Of a stretch of 64,000 nt of DNA, positions 52,046-63,560 are shown one piece after another; the stretch's first letter is position 1; every line of letters starts with the position of its first letter. Origin of the DNA: Sepioteuthis lessoniana (lineage: Eukaryota; Mollusca; Cephalopoda; Myopsida; Loliginidae). The translations under genes were made by a program, and so were the position numbers. The stretch covers positions 85,333,609-85,397,608 of the forward strand of contig OY757912.1 in NCBI GenBank assembly GCA_963585895.1, in the 5' to 3' direction. The notes beneath the pieces are model-generated. The model was not told the DNA's origin. It did no database searches and saw only the letters and a program-made list of their open reading frames with translations.

Positions 52046-52847
52046 AGGATCATTAAATAAGTTTCCAGACTTTTTTCGTATGGGCAATTTTATTGATAGT
52101 ACACATATGAAAATCTAGTCCCCTTCGAAGTAATCTCCTCCGGTTGTAATGCACTTGGAGCGTTTCATTAACTTCCGGAAGGCCCAATGGAAGTCCTCTT
52201 TTGTGAGCGTGTCAGTGACCTTCGTCACACCCTCTTTCATCTCAATTGTCTCATAACGACAGCCTGTGAGCTTTGGGAATGACCAAAAGTCACAGGGAGC
52301 AAGGTCTGGACTATAGGGAGGGGGAGGAATTGTCTTGATACCCATCTTGGTCAAATAGTCTGTGACAAGGATGGAGTTGAGGACTGGTGTATTGTCCTGG
52401 TAGAAATGCCACTGACCCAATTTGAAGAGTGCTGGCCTCTTCCGACGGAATCTCTTCCTGAACTCCCTTAAAACCTCAACATATTAATCGTAACCCTAAC
52501 ACTAACCCTTTGGCCCATCAACTCTGGTCTATTGACTTCCTTACTCCTCCCACACCTCTCGTCATCCCTCACAGACTGCTTGTTTTCCTTGAATCTCTTA
52601 TGCCATTCACAAACTGATGCTCGATTCATGCAAGATGGTTGAAAAGCAGTCTGAAGCATTCCATACGTTTCTGTGGCACTTTTTCCAAGTTTAAAACAGA
52701 ATTTTATTGCATATCGTTCTTCTAAAGTGTCCTCACGTCCAGATTGCGTTTTTGAAATTTAGTAGGGTGTATTCCAACTGCTGCTGTAGCTGTTCATTTG
52801 AACCTGAAATCATAGAAATTTGTCGGTCATCTCGTAAGATGTATAGC

Positions 52848-52853
<6 letters not shown>
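52044..52853 (-). mobile_element. Mar-1 mariner, deletion derivative, right end lost
   Basis: Left end CCAGGATCATTAAATAAGTT next to TA. Body collinear with the 7720 copy up to GTATAGCAATAACA, where (CA)n replaces the last about 85 bp including the inverted repeat. Confidence 0.9.
52118..52760 (-). pseudogene. Mar-1 transposase relic, best preserved
   Basis: N-terminal half: YAIKFCFKLGKSATETYGML, SCMNRASVCEWHKRFKENKQ, DERCGRSKEVNRPELMGQ. C-terminal half: VEVLREFRKRFRRKRPALFK, QWHFYQDN, YSPDLAPCDFWSFPKL. Asp codons at 52394-52396 and 52289-52291 are separated by exactly 34 residues, confirming a DD34D mariner. The first catalytic Asp lies in the deleted middle. Confidence 0.9.

Positions 52854-52926
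<73 letters not shown>
52854..52926. repeat. (CA)n(TA)n microsatellite
   Basis: About 21 CA then 14 TA units, replacing the Mar-1 right end. Confidence 0.95.
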
Positions 52927-52927
<1 letters not shown>

Positions 52928-52937
52928 GAGGCTCATC

Positions 52938-53558
52938 CAATATGGTCCAGTCGGCTGGGATTCTAGAATACACCGACCGCATCTCCGCAGCGAGGTAAGG
53001 CTCCCTAATAAGTGATGGTGAGGCTTCTGTAATGCTGGAGCTTTGGGGAATGCGGAGTACTCCTTCATTGCCATCGCTCCTAGATACTACTCGGAGTGGT
53101 AGCATCTGATAGGGTCCTATCGATGGCTGAAATAGAAGTGTTTGACACTGAAACTTTGAACTTTTGCTAAACTGAATTGTTAAAAATAAAACTGTGTTTA
53201 CATTTAACAGTATGCAAACAAAAAAGTCACTTAAGCTAAACTGAACTGTTTGAAATAGAACACGTTTATCATTTAATTGTGTGCAATCAAATTACTCATG
53301 TTTAATTGATTAACTGTGAGTAAGCAAAAAAAAATGCACTTATGCTAAACTGAATTGTTTGAAATAGAATTGTTTGATCATTTGACTGTGTAAAACCATT
53401 TAACGGTGAAGAAAATGAGCTCGAGCTCGTTTAAAAATGTTATCTACAAAATGTATTTAAAAATCATATATAATATATATAAAAGGGATTTGGCGTTGAA
53501 TGACCTACAGTGGTTGATATGGCATAAAACCAAACTAAATAAACAAACAAACTCATCA
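52938..53558 (+). repeat. Rep-A, complete
   Basis: Head GTCCAGTCGGCTGGGATTCT; GATGGTGAGGCTTCTGTAAT; middle units; GAGCTCGAGCTCGTTTAAAA; tail TTGGCGTTGAATGACCTACA to CATAAAACCAAACTAAATAA. Confidence 0.85.
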
Positions 53559-54265
53559 AATAAATAAGGTTAATTTTGCCAATAATCAGAAGTTTTGGAA
53601 ACGAATATTTTATTGGTAACTTAATTTTTAAAGGAGTAAAAACTCATTTGTTTTCACACATTTAAATGATTTCAATCACGAAAACTATCAAAGTTAGACG
53701 AACCATACATGCGGGACACTTCTGGGGATGTAGGGACGAGATCATAAGCGATATACTCCTGTGGACCCCTTTACATGGACGAGCAAAGGCAGGACGATCA
53801 GCTCGAACCTACATGCAGCAGCTCTGTACCGATACGGGATGTAGTCCTGAAGACCTGCCGAAAGCAATGGACGATAGGGAGGGGTGGTGAGAGAGGGTCA
53901 GGGATATCCGTGCTGATGGCGCGTCATGATTTTGATGATGATGAATTCTGTTTTTTTAGTATTCCTATCTAATACGGTCTTTTTACCCACATCAGAATAG
54001 TTTCAAATAATTAATGATAATAGCCTTTGGTAAATGATTGATAAAGTTCATTTTGACTCAGAAATGGGAACGTAACAGGTACCATCACTCTTGTTTAGAG
54101 TGGAGCTGGGAGTAATGGTAATGAAAATTTTCAAAGATCCAGGACTGGAGCTTCCCAATAAGATGCAGTTTAGTGTCAGCGTCAGGACACTTGTTAGGTG
54201 TATATATGTGTGTGGGGGGGTCTTATCTATTTGCCGAGATAAAACGACAGATCGGTGCAATTATG
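53559..54265 (-). repeat. Rep-A, split by LINE-T
   Basis: ATTTTATTGGTAACTTAATT and CACACATTTAAATGATTTCA, then LINE-T, then middle and a diverged head (CATCACTCTTGTTTAGAGTG to GGGGGGTCTTATC). Confidence 0.75.
53682..53945 (+). mobile_element. LINE-T 3' fragment
   Basis: ITKTIKVRRTIHAGHFWGCR, DEIISDILLWTPLHGRAKAG, RSARTYMQQLCTDTGCSPED and LPKAMDDREGW, then a stop and (GAT)n. 75 codons open. Confidence 0.9.
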
Positions 54266-54655
54266 AGTATTGGATAGGAATACATGAAACCATGACTATT
54301 TACAAACGAATGATTACTTTGGGGAATACAATTTTCGTAGAATTAGATTTGACACTTGTTCTTGATTAACGTTTGGCCTCTGAATAAAAAATTAGCTAGT
54401 TTTTGTGTGTTATACCATCTTTTTTAGCGACATGATACCCTCACCTTGTCTTTAAAATCATAAGAAATCAAACTTTACAAATTTGTACTTATTTTATAGA
54501 ATGTTCTAAATGTTTACATACAATAGGAAATAATAAAACTTTGCTTGACGGTAATAATATAGTTATAGGCAGATACAAAACTCTTATTTTAAAAAATCCA
54601 GCGGAGCATTGTAGATATAATTATGATTAATAGTCATAATTACACTCAAACGTTT
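54266..54655. other. Unassigned, no gene seen
   Basis: AT-rich, no recognised repeat. Confidence 0.4.
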
Positions 54656-54735
54656 AAAAATGAATCAAACTTTGGCATTAAATAAGTCATAAGGATTTGA
54701 TATGCCCTTAAACTAATAAACCAAAGCAAACAAAA
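54656..54735 (+). mobile_element. SINE-1/Rep-A-type tail fragment
   Basis: CTTTGGCATTAAATAAGTCA, TTTGATATGCCCTTAAACTA. Only the shared tail is present, so the parent family is undecided. Confidence 0.65.
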
Positions 54736-54756
54736 CTAAATCGCATGTGTATCATA

Positions 54757-55037
54757 CAGATGTACCCTGGTGTAATGGTTATCGTCGAAGGAAATAAACA
54801 CGGCGATATAAGTTCAAATCCCCGACGAGATTGTTTGCAGTTCACATAGCATTAATTTCTTTGAGAAATGTATGAATTCAATTATTCTTCCTCCCTCTTA
54901 ATGGTAAATAGGAGGGCCGACTGGACTCTTTTTGTTGATATGGTTACTTGTCTAGGAGAAGGAAAACACTGAATTCAACTCCGCTTAAAAATTGACCTTG
55001 TGTCACATGTTACTGGTGTGAAGGGATTGGTAAATGC
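54757..55037 (+). mobile_element. SINE-2
   Basis: GATGTACCCTGGTGTAATGG, B box AAGTTCAAATCC, TCAATTATTCTTCCTCCC, tail GAAGGGATTGGTAAATG. Confidence 0.85.
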
Positions 55038-55084
55038 TTACATTGATACCGATGGCAAAGATTATTTTGGGATTCGTTATTCCA

Positions 55085-55328
55085 TGCTGAAGGGCTCATT
55101 GGCCTAGTGGTAAGAGTGTTCGCCAATGGTCCGGGAGACCTGAGTTCAATCCCAGGTCGCGTCATACCAAAGACTTTAAAAATGGAACTTAATTACCTCC
55201 TTGCTTAACACTCAGCAATATAAGGTAAAGTGAAGCAATCCTGAGAAAGGAGTAGCACCCTCCCCTACACTTCGGTGTAGTAGCTTTTGAAAAGGAGCCT
55301 TCTGGTCGCCATCGACTACAATCGCCAA
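55085..55328 (+). mobile_element. SINE-5
   Basis: GGGCTCATTGGCCTAGTGGT (A box), B box GAGTTCAATCCC, ACTCAGCAATATAAGG, CCCTACACTTCGGTGTAGTA, ending CAATCGCCAACTTTACTTAC. Head stems do not close as a functional tRNA. Confidence 0.85.
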
Positions 55329-55337
55329 CTTTACTTA

Positions 55338-56025
55338 CTTTATTATTCTCTGCCACGAACCCACTGTAACTATCAGTATTTGTTGTATTTTGACCTTCGG
55401 CCCGAGCAAACATGCCATTACAAAGTGATGCACTGGAAGGAAGTGACACATTCCAATGGCCAGTAATCGAAAGAGATCGCGTGGGTGGATTTGGCTCATG
55501 AAATGGGACAAGGTGAAGCCCATGATACACTCATAGACTGATGCACTGGAAAAGAGTGACCTGTGAACTGCATGACAGTTATTTCCGCTGGCTGACGATT
55601 AAACATGCGATTCCAAAGACATGCGATCGAATGGACGTTGGACTATTATATAACTCAGTCAAGACAGAAGTCAAGTTAGAGTTGGAGACGGAGGTAGACG
55701 AGGTGTGGTAGGGAAAGCCACACCCGGCCGAAGGGGCCCTCGAGAACCCCGATGGAGTTTGGGGGCCAGAGAAGTTGCTGATAAGATGCAGTAAAGAAAG
55801 CCATCACCCAGCAGAGTGGGCCACTGGGTCTCCGGTTGAGCATCTGGAGAACGAGAAAGACACAACGTTGACGGCCATATGAGTGGGGGTCAAGTTATTG
55901 CAGTTATGTTCGGTCTCCAGCTCCCTCTCACACGCAAATCTTGAGTAATCCTTTTCAAACCCTTACAATAAAGTGAGAGGTACATATATTCATAAAGAAG
56001 TCTTCCTTCCTGCGTCTTTATTATT
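55338..56025 (+). mobile_element. Candidate solo LTR
   Basis: Distinctly GC-richer than its surroundings. TATATAA at 55647-55653 and AATAAA at 55967-55972 are about 320 bp apart. CTTTATTATT occurs at 55338-55347 and 56016-56025. LTR ends (TG...CA) could not be fixed and no internal retroelement sequence adjoins, so this is a tentative call. Confidence 0.35.
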
Positions 56026-56165
56026 GTGTCGTTAGGATACGGCATATAAGAATATAACATATTGTCATTCTGGTTGGTGTAGTTTCAAATCTTTTTGTCA
56101 GTACAAACTTCGATATACAGGGTGTTTACATGATGTTAACATTTCTCTGAAATTTCTTATCATCA

Positions 56166-56250
56166 AGAACATTCGAACTATTGTCTTTATCTTCAGTGCT
56201 ATACTCAACGTTTTGGCCGATATGTCCTTCGGCCTTCTGTAGGTGTTCCC
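56166..56250 (-). ncRNA. Decayed hammerhead-ribozyme-like motif
   Basis: Minus strand: CTACAGA, then stem GGCCGA/TCGGCC (56215-56220 with 56229-56234) closing an 8-nt loop, then AAAAC. The hammerhead core is CTGATGA-stem-GAAAC; three changes in the first box and one in the second would abolish cleavage. Penelope-like elements are known to carry hammerhead motifs in their terminal repeats, and one lies just downstream. Confidence 0.45.
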
Positions 56251-56439
56251 TGTCGAACTCTGGAGCCTTCACAGAGCCTAAAACTGAACCCTTAATTTAA
56301 TCCACCTGGGTAAATTGTTTTAATTCCCTGAACCATTATCGGATAAAATTAGTAAGTATTCCTTGTTATTTTTAGAAAGATTAAATAAAAAAAATTGGCG
56401 CGATTAACGAACCACCTAATATACATGCCAAGATTCCAA

Positions 56440-57284
56440 GATAGTTCCACTAGGCTTGACATTAAAACTACCAGTTATTTCCAGGGGAGCACAACGGGTT
56501 GCAAAAAGAGCAGGGTATGAGCGTGTCCGAGATAGAATTCACAATAACCGCTGGAAGAAAACATAAATGACGGTCTGAATTCTCAAACAAGCCAAGCCCA
56601 CCCCCATTCCTGGAAAGAATATCACTGGTTGAAGACAGAACCCGAATTCAATACTATCTGAACAAATCTTACAAGAAAGAATTTGATGAGGTCAAGTCGC
56701 ACCAAATCATCAAGTTGGATAGAATGAAAACCCAAGTTATGACAGCCCAAGGTCATTACGCACAAGTGAAAGCCATTGTTAATATCGGAAAGCGCCAGCG
56801 AACTACCTCTGAGGAGTCAGTGCTAAAGAAGAGTCTCAAATTTGCCACGACCATGAAGCGGATCCCCTATTTAGATTTGATAGCGCCAATCGAGGAAGCA
56901 GCCTTGAACATTCCTAAGTCTCAGGCAAATGAGATAAAATGGAGAATGAGAAAAGCAGTAAAGAAATCAAAGTATCCAAAACCAAATATTTCAAATGAAG
57001 AAAGATTGGTTCTCAAATCATAACAGAATGATGAAAACATCATAATCCTATTAGTAGACAAATGCAATGCTACTGTAGTAATGGTTAAGGTGAAATAGTC
57101 CAACAAATTGGCAGACCTGATTGGTAATGGTAGCTATAATAAAATAAAAGGGACCTATCCCAGAAGATGGATATGAAGTTGTCACAGATCTTTAGTAAGA
57201 ACAAAAATCTTATACCATAAATGAAATACAGACACCTAACGCAATATTTCAGCAAGTGACTACACATATAATAAAAAAAGTCAA
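56440..57284 (+). mobile_element. PLE N-terminal part
   Basis: Open at 56715-57023: SLKFATTMKRIPYLDLIAPI, EEAALNIPKSQANEIKWRMR and KPNISNEERLVLKS. Then VDKCNATVVMVK and PEDGYEVVTDL in shifted frames, and AQYFSK before the SINE-5 insertion. This is the conserved region ahead of the Penelope-type reverse transcriptase core. Confidence 0.85.
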
Positions 57285-57535
57285 ATTGGCGACTGTAGTC
57301 GAAGGTGGTCCAAAGGCTCTCTTTTCGATAGCTACAACACGGAAGTGTTGGGGAGGGCGCTACTACTTTCCCTGAATTGTACCACTTTACCCTTGATCCG
57401 CACCTTATAATGCTGAGTGTTAAGCAAGGAGGCATCAAGTAGCATATTTTGAGTTTTTGGTATGACTCGACCTGGGACTGAACGTAGGTCTCCCAGGCCA
57501 TTGGCGAACACTCTAACCATCATGCCAATGTCCGG
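57285..57535 (-). mobile_element. SINE-5 inserted in PLE
   Basis: Left TTGGCGACTGTAGTCGAAGG (3' end), TAATGCTGAGTGTTAAGCAA, B-box complement GGGACTGAACG, CATTGGCGAACACTCTAACC (A-box side) at right. PLE codons QYFSK and PIRLIVSCRG lie on either side. Confidence 0.85.
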
Positions 57536-57991
57536 TAGTATCCCATAAGACTCATTGTCAGCTGCAGAGGTTTAGCATGTGGCCCACTGAGTCGCTTCCT
57601 TTTTGAAAATAGTCTCTCCACTCACGAGAAAGTCATCATCGTATATCAAGAACTATGTCCACTTCATGGAAAAAATCTGCAAGGCCCCAATTCATTCCTA
57701 CCAGATGGAGTGTCTTGATGTAAGCCTGTTCACAAAGGTACCAACTCTTGAGACACAAACAGTGGTACGGAATAAGTTGGCAACAGATCCCTCGCTGGAA
57801 GAAGGTATCTGTATCCCAATAGATAACCTGGTAGAGGTGTTGACCTTCTGAGTGGAAACAACCTTCTTCGGGATGGAGTCTGACACGTGCCGACAAGAAA
57901 AAAGAATGACTATGTGATCGTCGTTGAAAGCAAAATTGGCTCACATATACATGGAATACTTCGAAGATATAGCATTAAGATATACATCAAT
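57536..57991 (+). mobile_element. PLE reverse transcriptase, first part
   Basis: PIRLIVSCRGLACGPLSRFL, shift, SPLTRKSSSYIKNYVHFMEK, APIHSYQMECLDVSLFTKVP (the LDV-SLFTKVP motif A), DPSLEEGICIPIDNLVEVLT and YMEYFEDIAL. Broken by SINE-2 at 57992. Confidence 0.9.
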
Positions 57992-58279
57992 GGAGGTGCC
58001 CGTGGTGTAATGGTTATCGTCAGGGGAAATGGATACGGCGACACGAGTTCACATCCTGGACTGATTGCATTTTCACATAGCACTAATACCCTTGGGAAAG
58101 GTATGAATCCAATTATTCTCCCTCCAGCTATGGGTAAATAGTAGGACAGACTGGGTTCTTCAGCCTTGGTAAAGCAACTAGCCTAGGAGAAGGAAAACTC
58201 TGAATTCAAACCTGTTAAACTCCGCTTAAAAATTGACCTTGTGTCATATCCTGCCCGAACGGAGGGGTTGGTAAATAGG
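57992..58279 (+). mobile_element. SINE-2 with 18-bp target duplication, in PLE
   Basis: GGAGGTGCCCGTGGTGTAAT to GGAGGGGTTGGTAAATAGG. ATTAAGATATACATCAAT is exact at 57974-57991 and 58280-58297. The cleanest insertion footprint in the window. Confidence 0.97.
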
Positions 58280-59045
58280 ATTAAGATATACATCAATAAA
58301 CCCATCGTTGTGGCTTAGATACGTTGATGAAACATTCTTTCTCTAGCTTCATCAGGAAGACGTTCGAACACTACTTGACCATATGAACTCAATCAGGTTA
58401 TCTAAACGGTTCACTATGGAGAAAGAACAAAACAAAAGATTATCCCTCCCAGATGTATTAATAACTCGCACGGAGCAAGGACTCAGGTCATCTGTGTATC
58501 AAAAACCAACCTTCACTAGATAGTACCAAAACTTCAACTCCAATAATTCATAAAATGTAAAGAAAGAAATCGTTCGTTGTCAACAACATCGAGCAAAATC
58601 CTTTAGTAATGACAGCGATGCATATCAAGAAGAAATGATGAGTCATAGAGACAACTTCCATCGCAACAACGACCCAGAGAGCATAACATTGGCTCCAAGA
58701 AATCTGGATCAAACGACCGAGAATTATACCCCAAAACTCGCCACAGTCTGTTTGCTCTAAGTCAAAGGCCTAGACGAAAAGATTCAAAAGATATGTTGTC
58801 TATATTATATCAGGACCACATTCTGGAGTAAGCACGACTTTTTGAAAATATCACTTCTGAGTCACGCCTCCAGCAGAATATAAAATGGGCAAGAATTGCG
58901 TGTACTCCATCTCATGCAGTTGCGATAAATATACAAAGGCGAGACATGCTGCCCACTAAAAGTAAGGCTAGAGAAACATCGAAAGGTAGTAGGTCAGGGG
59001 GAGCCCGAAAAGTCGGGTATGGCTGATCATTTATGGTAAAAAAAA
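58280..59045 (+). mobile_element. PLE catalytic box and GIY-YIG-like region
   Basis: NPSLWLRYVDETFFL: the YVDD box (58320-58331) reads YVDE. TMEKEQNKRLSLPDVLITRT, GLRSSVYQKPTFT, KEIVRCQQHRAKSFSND and YQEEMMSHRDNFHRNNDPES follow. Then NCVYSISCSC, shift, YKGETCCPLKVRLEKHRKVV and EKSGMADHLW, which correspond to the GIY-YIG endonuclease core. Many stops. Inactive. Confidence 0.9.
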
Positions 59046-59059
59046 AGTTGATTGGTTGT

Positions 59060-59510
59060 TTTGTTTAACGACATATCAACACTTTTAGGGTTATTTGATG
59101 CCGAATTAAGTCATTTTGACAGAAACTTTGTTTTAGTTTAGTTTGGTTTTATCGCATATCAACCATTGTAGGCTACTTAATGCCAAATCAAATTTTATAC
59201 ATATAAACAATTCTATTTGAAACAATTCAGTTTAGCATCAGTACAGTATTTATTTACACACAGTTAAATGCAAAACAATTCTATTTCAAACAATTCGGTT
59301 TAGGATAAGTACACAGTTTAGTTCTAAGTGACCCATAGATAGGACCCTCTCAGGTGCAACCACTCCGGGCCAGAGTGGACCTTGGAGCGATAGTAATGAA
59401 GGGGTACACCGGGTTCCCTAAAGCTTCAGCATTACTGGAACCTCAACATCATATTGTTTAGGACACTCGTTGTGGGGGTCTTACCCCTCTGCAGAGAAGC
59501 CGTTGAGTAA
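59060..59510 (-). repeat. Rep-A inserted in PLE
   Basis: Tail side starts TTGGTTGTTTTGTTTAACGA, restarts at 59143 (GTTTGGTTTTATCGCATATC), then middle and head (GTGGGGGTCTTACCCCTCTG). PLE sequence stands on both sides. Confidence 0.85.
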
Positions 59511-59670
59511 TGGAAAAAATGGAAATCATTTTCCCTTGTAGGAGGAAGTTGAAACAATAGATGGAGAAGAATATTGGAGGATTAGGCGTCTTAAAGAAGC
59601 AGAAAATAACATAGGCAGACCAAGTATAGAGAGGAAAAAGACTTGGGAATCGTTTATAAAAAATCACGAT
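59511..59670 (+). mobile_element. PLE C-terminal end
   Basis: NGNHFPL, stop, EEVETIDGEEYWRIRRLKEA, ENNIGRPSIERKKTWESFI. In related PLEs this follows MADHLW directly, so the intervening Rep-A is an insertion. Confidence 0.85.
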
Positions 59671-59779
59671 GTAAAAAAAAATTGCTATATGAACAAAGGT
59701 AAAAAAAATCGTTAAGGATAGTAACTCGTGGGTTGATGGGAACATTATGTTTATAAGTCCTAAAAATTCATCCAAAATT

Positions 59780-59962
59780 GGTTAGCAGGACACATGGTGT
59801 AATGGGTTAGGTATCCGTGTTGAAAGTGCTTCTGAATAAAATCATTTGGATGTTGTAGGTTTAATCCTAGCTACTGGTAAATAACCAACGAATATTATTC
59901 ATAGTTTAACACTTGTACCTGGTTCTGATTCACTTATTCAGAACAATCTATCAAGAGGATTG
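59780..59962 (+). mobile_element. SINE-6, tRNA-like
   Basis: GACACATGGTGTAATGGGTT (A box) and GTAGGTTTAATCCTAG (B box), followed by GTACCTGGTTCTGATTCACT. Single copy in the window; the assignment rests on the box pair. Confidence 0.5.
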
Positions 59963-60005
59963 AAACACCTGTTATGAAGACAATAGTCCGAATGTTCTTT
60001 GTGGT
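59963..60005 (+). repeat. Copy of the 56.2-kb terminal motif, opposite orientation
   Basis: AACACCTG...ATGAAGACAATAGTCC, GAATGTTCTT matches the minus-strand sequence at 56166-56250, apart from loss of the hammerhead-like stem. The two copies flank the PLE in inverted orientation. Confidence 0.55.
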
Positions 60006-60960
<955 letters not shown>

Positions 60961-60963
60961 AAT

Positions 60964-61060
60964 TGCTCTCTCTCTCTCTTTCTCTCTCTCTTTCTTCTTC
61001 TCTTTTTCTCTCTCAGTTTCTCTCTTTCTCTTACTCTCTAGCTCTTTTACTCTCTCTGAT
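60964..61060. repeat. CT-rich tract
   Basis: CTCTCT/TTTCTC runs. Confidence 0.9.
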
Positions 61061-61534
61061 ACAGATTTTCCACTTCCGTTTTCGGTCTATTTCTTTCTAT
61101 TTCGCTTGCAGACATTTGACGTGCGTTTCGAAAAAATCATGGCTCAATATGTTGTCTTTGTTTTTTTTTTAAATGAACAAATTTAAGTAGAAAAAATTAT
61201 TTGCTTTTAAACCTCTAACTTTCTGCATAAAAAGAATAAGTATAACTCCCGACACACAGACAGACACTCACTACACAGACCGACACAAACATATGTACAT
61301 GAAACATATATGCACACCCAGTAATACACATGTTTATATAAGTATGTATAACAAGATAATTTTTCACACACATACAGATGCACACACACACACGCACACA
61401 AATATATATATATATGTGTAACATCATCTTATATACATATTCAAATATTATATTATTACTATTATATATTTATATTTATATATATAATTATTCTATACAT
61501 GCACGCCCGCGCACACAAACACATATATGTTTGT
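61061..61534. other. Unassigned, CA-rich 61250-61400, AT-rich 61405-61500
   Basis: Cryptic simple sequence; no gene signal. Confidence 0.5.
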
Positions 61535-61576
61535 TTGATTATTTGGTTTAAAGGCATATCAACGTTTGATGGTTCC
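61535..61576 (-). repeat. Rep-A tail, cut by LINE-T
   Basis: TTATTTGGTTTAAAGGCATA, TCAACGTTTGATGGTT; continues after 62190. Confidence 0.75.
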
Positions 61577-62190
61577 TCATCATCATGTTGCGCCATCAGC
61601 ACAGATATCTCTGACTCTTCCTCGCCACCTTTCTCTATTGTTCATTACTTCCGGCAGGTCTTCAGGACTACACCTAGTATCGGCACTGAGCTACTGTATG
61701 TAGGTTCTAGGTGGTCGTTCTGATTTTGCTCGTCCATGTGAAGGGGTCCACAGGAGTACGTCGCTTATGAGTTCATCCTCACTTCTCAAGCAATGTCCCG
61801 CATGTCTGGTTCGTCCACCTTTGATAGTTTTCGTGATGGGTGGAAAGTGGCCGCACAGCTGCTGCTTTGTAGGGTGCTGCCTCCAGAACTTGTTCAATAC
61901 AGCTCGCAGCAATCTTGTGCAATCGCCGTCAAGCTTTTCTCCTTACGTTTTGTTATCATCCATGTAGTGCATCCATATACCAGTATCGACACGACCGCTG
62001 CTTGGAAGAAATTGCGTTTCATTTTATCGGTCAGGCCGGAAATCTATATGAACGATAGTCTATCGTTAGCTGTCCATACCTTTGCTTGTCGCGTGTTGAT
62101 GTCTGTTTCGGTTGATGCGACACTGCTTCCTTGGTAGGTGAACTTGTCTACAAGTTTCAGAGAACTGCCGTTTAGTGTGGAGATGTTGCA
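61577..62190 (-). mobile_element. LINE-T fragment inserted in Rep-A
   Basis: (CAT)4 at left is the 3' end. Minus frame: MLRAVLNKFWRQHPTKQQLC, GHFPPITKTIKGGRTRHAGH and DELISDVLLWTPSHGRAKSE. Further upstream, FTYQGSSVAS-, MKRNFFQAAVVSILVYGCTT- and KKLDGDCTRL-type segments with frameshifts. Covers about the same part of the protein as the 49350 copy. Confidence 0.9.
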
Positions 62191-62975
62191 ATGCTAAATC
62201 CTGTTTATACATAAATATGATTTATAAGTGAAGGGTTTGTGTGCAACTTTATTTCTAAACGCGTCTGCGCTTATTTGTTTCATAGAGTTAAATTATTTCA
62301 AGTATTGTAATTTATTGTTTATACGCAGTTAAATGGTTGTAAGCATTGCTATTTAACACAAATTTAATATTAATAAATTTATTAACACTATTTAATATTA
62401 ATAATCCGTACTGATAGATTGAACAATTCTATTTAACGTATAGATGGGACTCTAACAGGTACTACCTCTCCAGGTCAAAGTGGACCTGGGTGTGATGGTA
62501 ATGAAGGAGTACTTCATTTAATATCAATCATTCGTTTCCATAAAATTAAAATGGCTTCAAGAATTGCAATCTAACACTAACAGTTCTCTTCCATATTCTT
62601 CCTTCGTTTGCACGTAGTTAAACGGTTTCATGTATTTTCATGTAATACTAAAAATTCTATTCAACATTGTTCTCTCGTTTGTTCCCAATTAAGTGGTTTC
62701 AACTATGGTCAACTAATACTAATAATTCAATTTAACATTAACCATTTGTTTGCTCATAGTTGAATGGTTTCAAATATGGTCAATGATTGAATAGTTATAT
62801 TTGACCCATAGATGGGACCCTAACAGCTGCTATCAATGTCAATGAATGGGTAATCAGCATTGACTAAAACTATAGGACTGAAGCCTCACCATCAGATGAT
62901 CTAATGTCAAATCCAGGACACTCGATGAGATGCGGTCGGCTTATTCTACCGTTCCTGCCTAATGGGCTGCACACA
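62191..62975 (-). repeat. Rep-A, continuation with doubled head
   Basis: AATGCTAAATCCTGTTTATA continues the tail; middle units; a short head (62440-62520), more middle units, and a second head to CCTAATGGGCTG. Confidence 0.8.
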
Positions 62976-62997
62976 TATTTATATGTTTATATATACA

Positions 62998-63000
62998 TAG

Positions 63001-63047
<47 letters not shown>

Positions 63048-63072
63048 TAGATAGATAGATAGATATATATAT
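62998..63072. repeat. (TA)n(GATA)n
   Basis: About 22 TA units then five GATA units. Confidence 0.95.
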
Positions 63073-63104
63073 GCATTTAGTTCTCATTTAATAATCACAA
63101 TGCC

Positions 63105-63205
63105 AGAAGAAAGACGAGGCAATCACTGAGAATCAAAATCATCGACAATGGTTTGCTTACTTAGCTCGCAAATCATTATACGTTGTGAGGTGTCCATGCT
63201 TAATA
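63105..63205 (-). mobile_element. Possible SINE-4-like remnant
   Basis: Complement has GTATAATGATTTGCGAGCTA (A-box side) and GATTTTGATTCTCAG (B-box side), like 28395-28602. Weak. Confidence 0.35.
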
Positions 63206-63277
63206 TTATTTCCTGGAGATTTCCTTTCAATAAAACAAAAATGAAGCCGTCATTATCTTCTTAATTGGGCTGTGAAA

Positions 63278-63279
63278 CA

Positions 63280-63319
<40 letters not shown>

Positions 63320-63348
63320 ATCATGAAGAGAATGACAATTTATAGACA

Positions 63349-63385
<37 letters not shown>
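63278..63385. repeat. (CT)n and two (TA)n arrays
   Basis: CT run 63280-63296, TA 63297-63318 and 63352-63390. Confidence 0.95.
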
Positions 63386-63389
<4 letters not shown>

Positions 63390-63391
<2 letters not shown>

Positions 63392-63560
63392 AAACTGCAT
63401 CTGATATTAAGGAGTTCTAGAGATCTGAGGAGCGTAGAGTACCCCTTCATTGCCATTTCTTACCAGTCCACTCTGCCGGAAGTGGTATTAGCTGCTAGGT
63501 TCCAATCTATGAGTCAAATATATCTATCTAACAATTATTCGTATTTGACAGGGCCTTGTG
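63390..63560 (+). repeat. Rep-A head fragment
   Basis: ACTGCATCTGATATTAAGGA, AGAGTACCCCTTCATTGCCA, TAGGTTCCAATCTATGAGTC. Confidence 0.75.

Noticed and set aside
55085-55165. Possible functional tRNA gene
   Set aside because: A and B boxes and a T stem are present, but the acceptor strands do not pair and the sequence continues into a SINE body. The same applies to the other tRNA-like heads.
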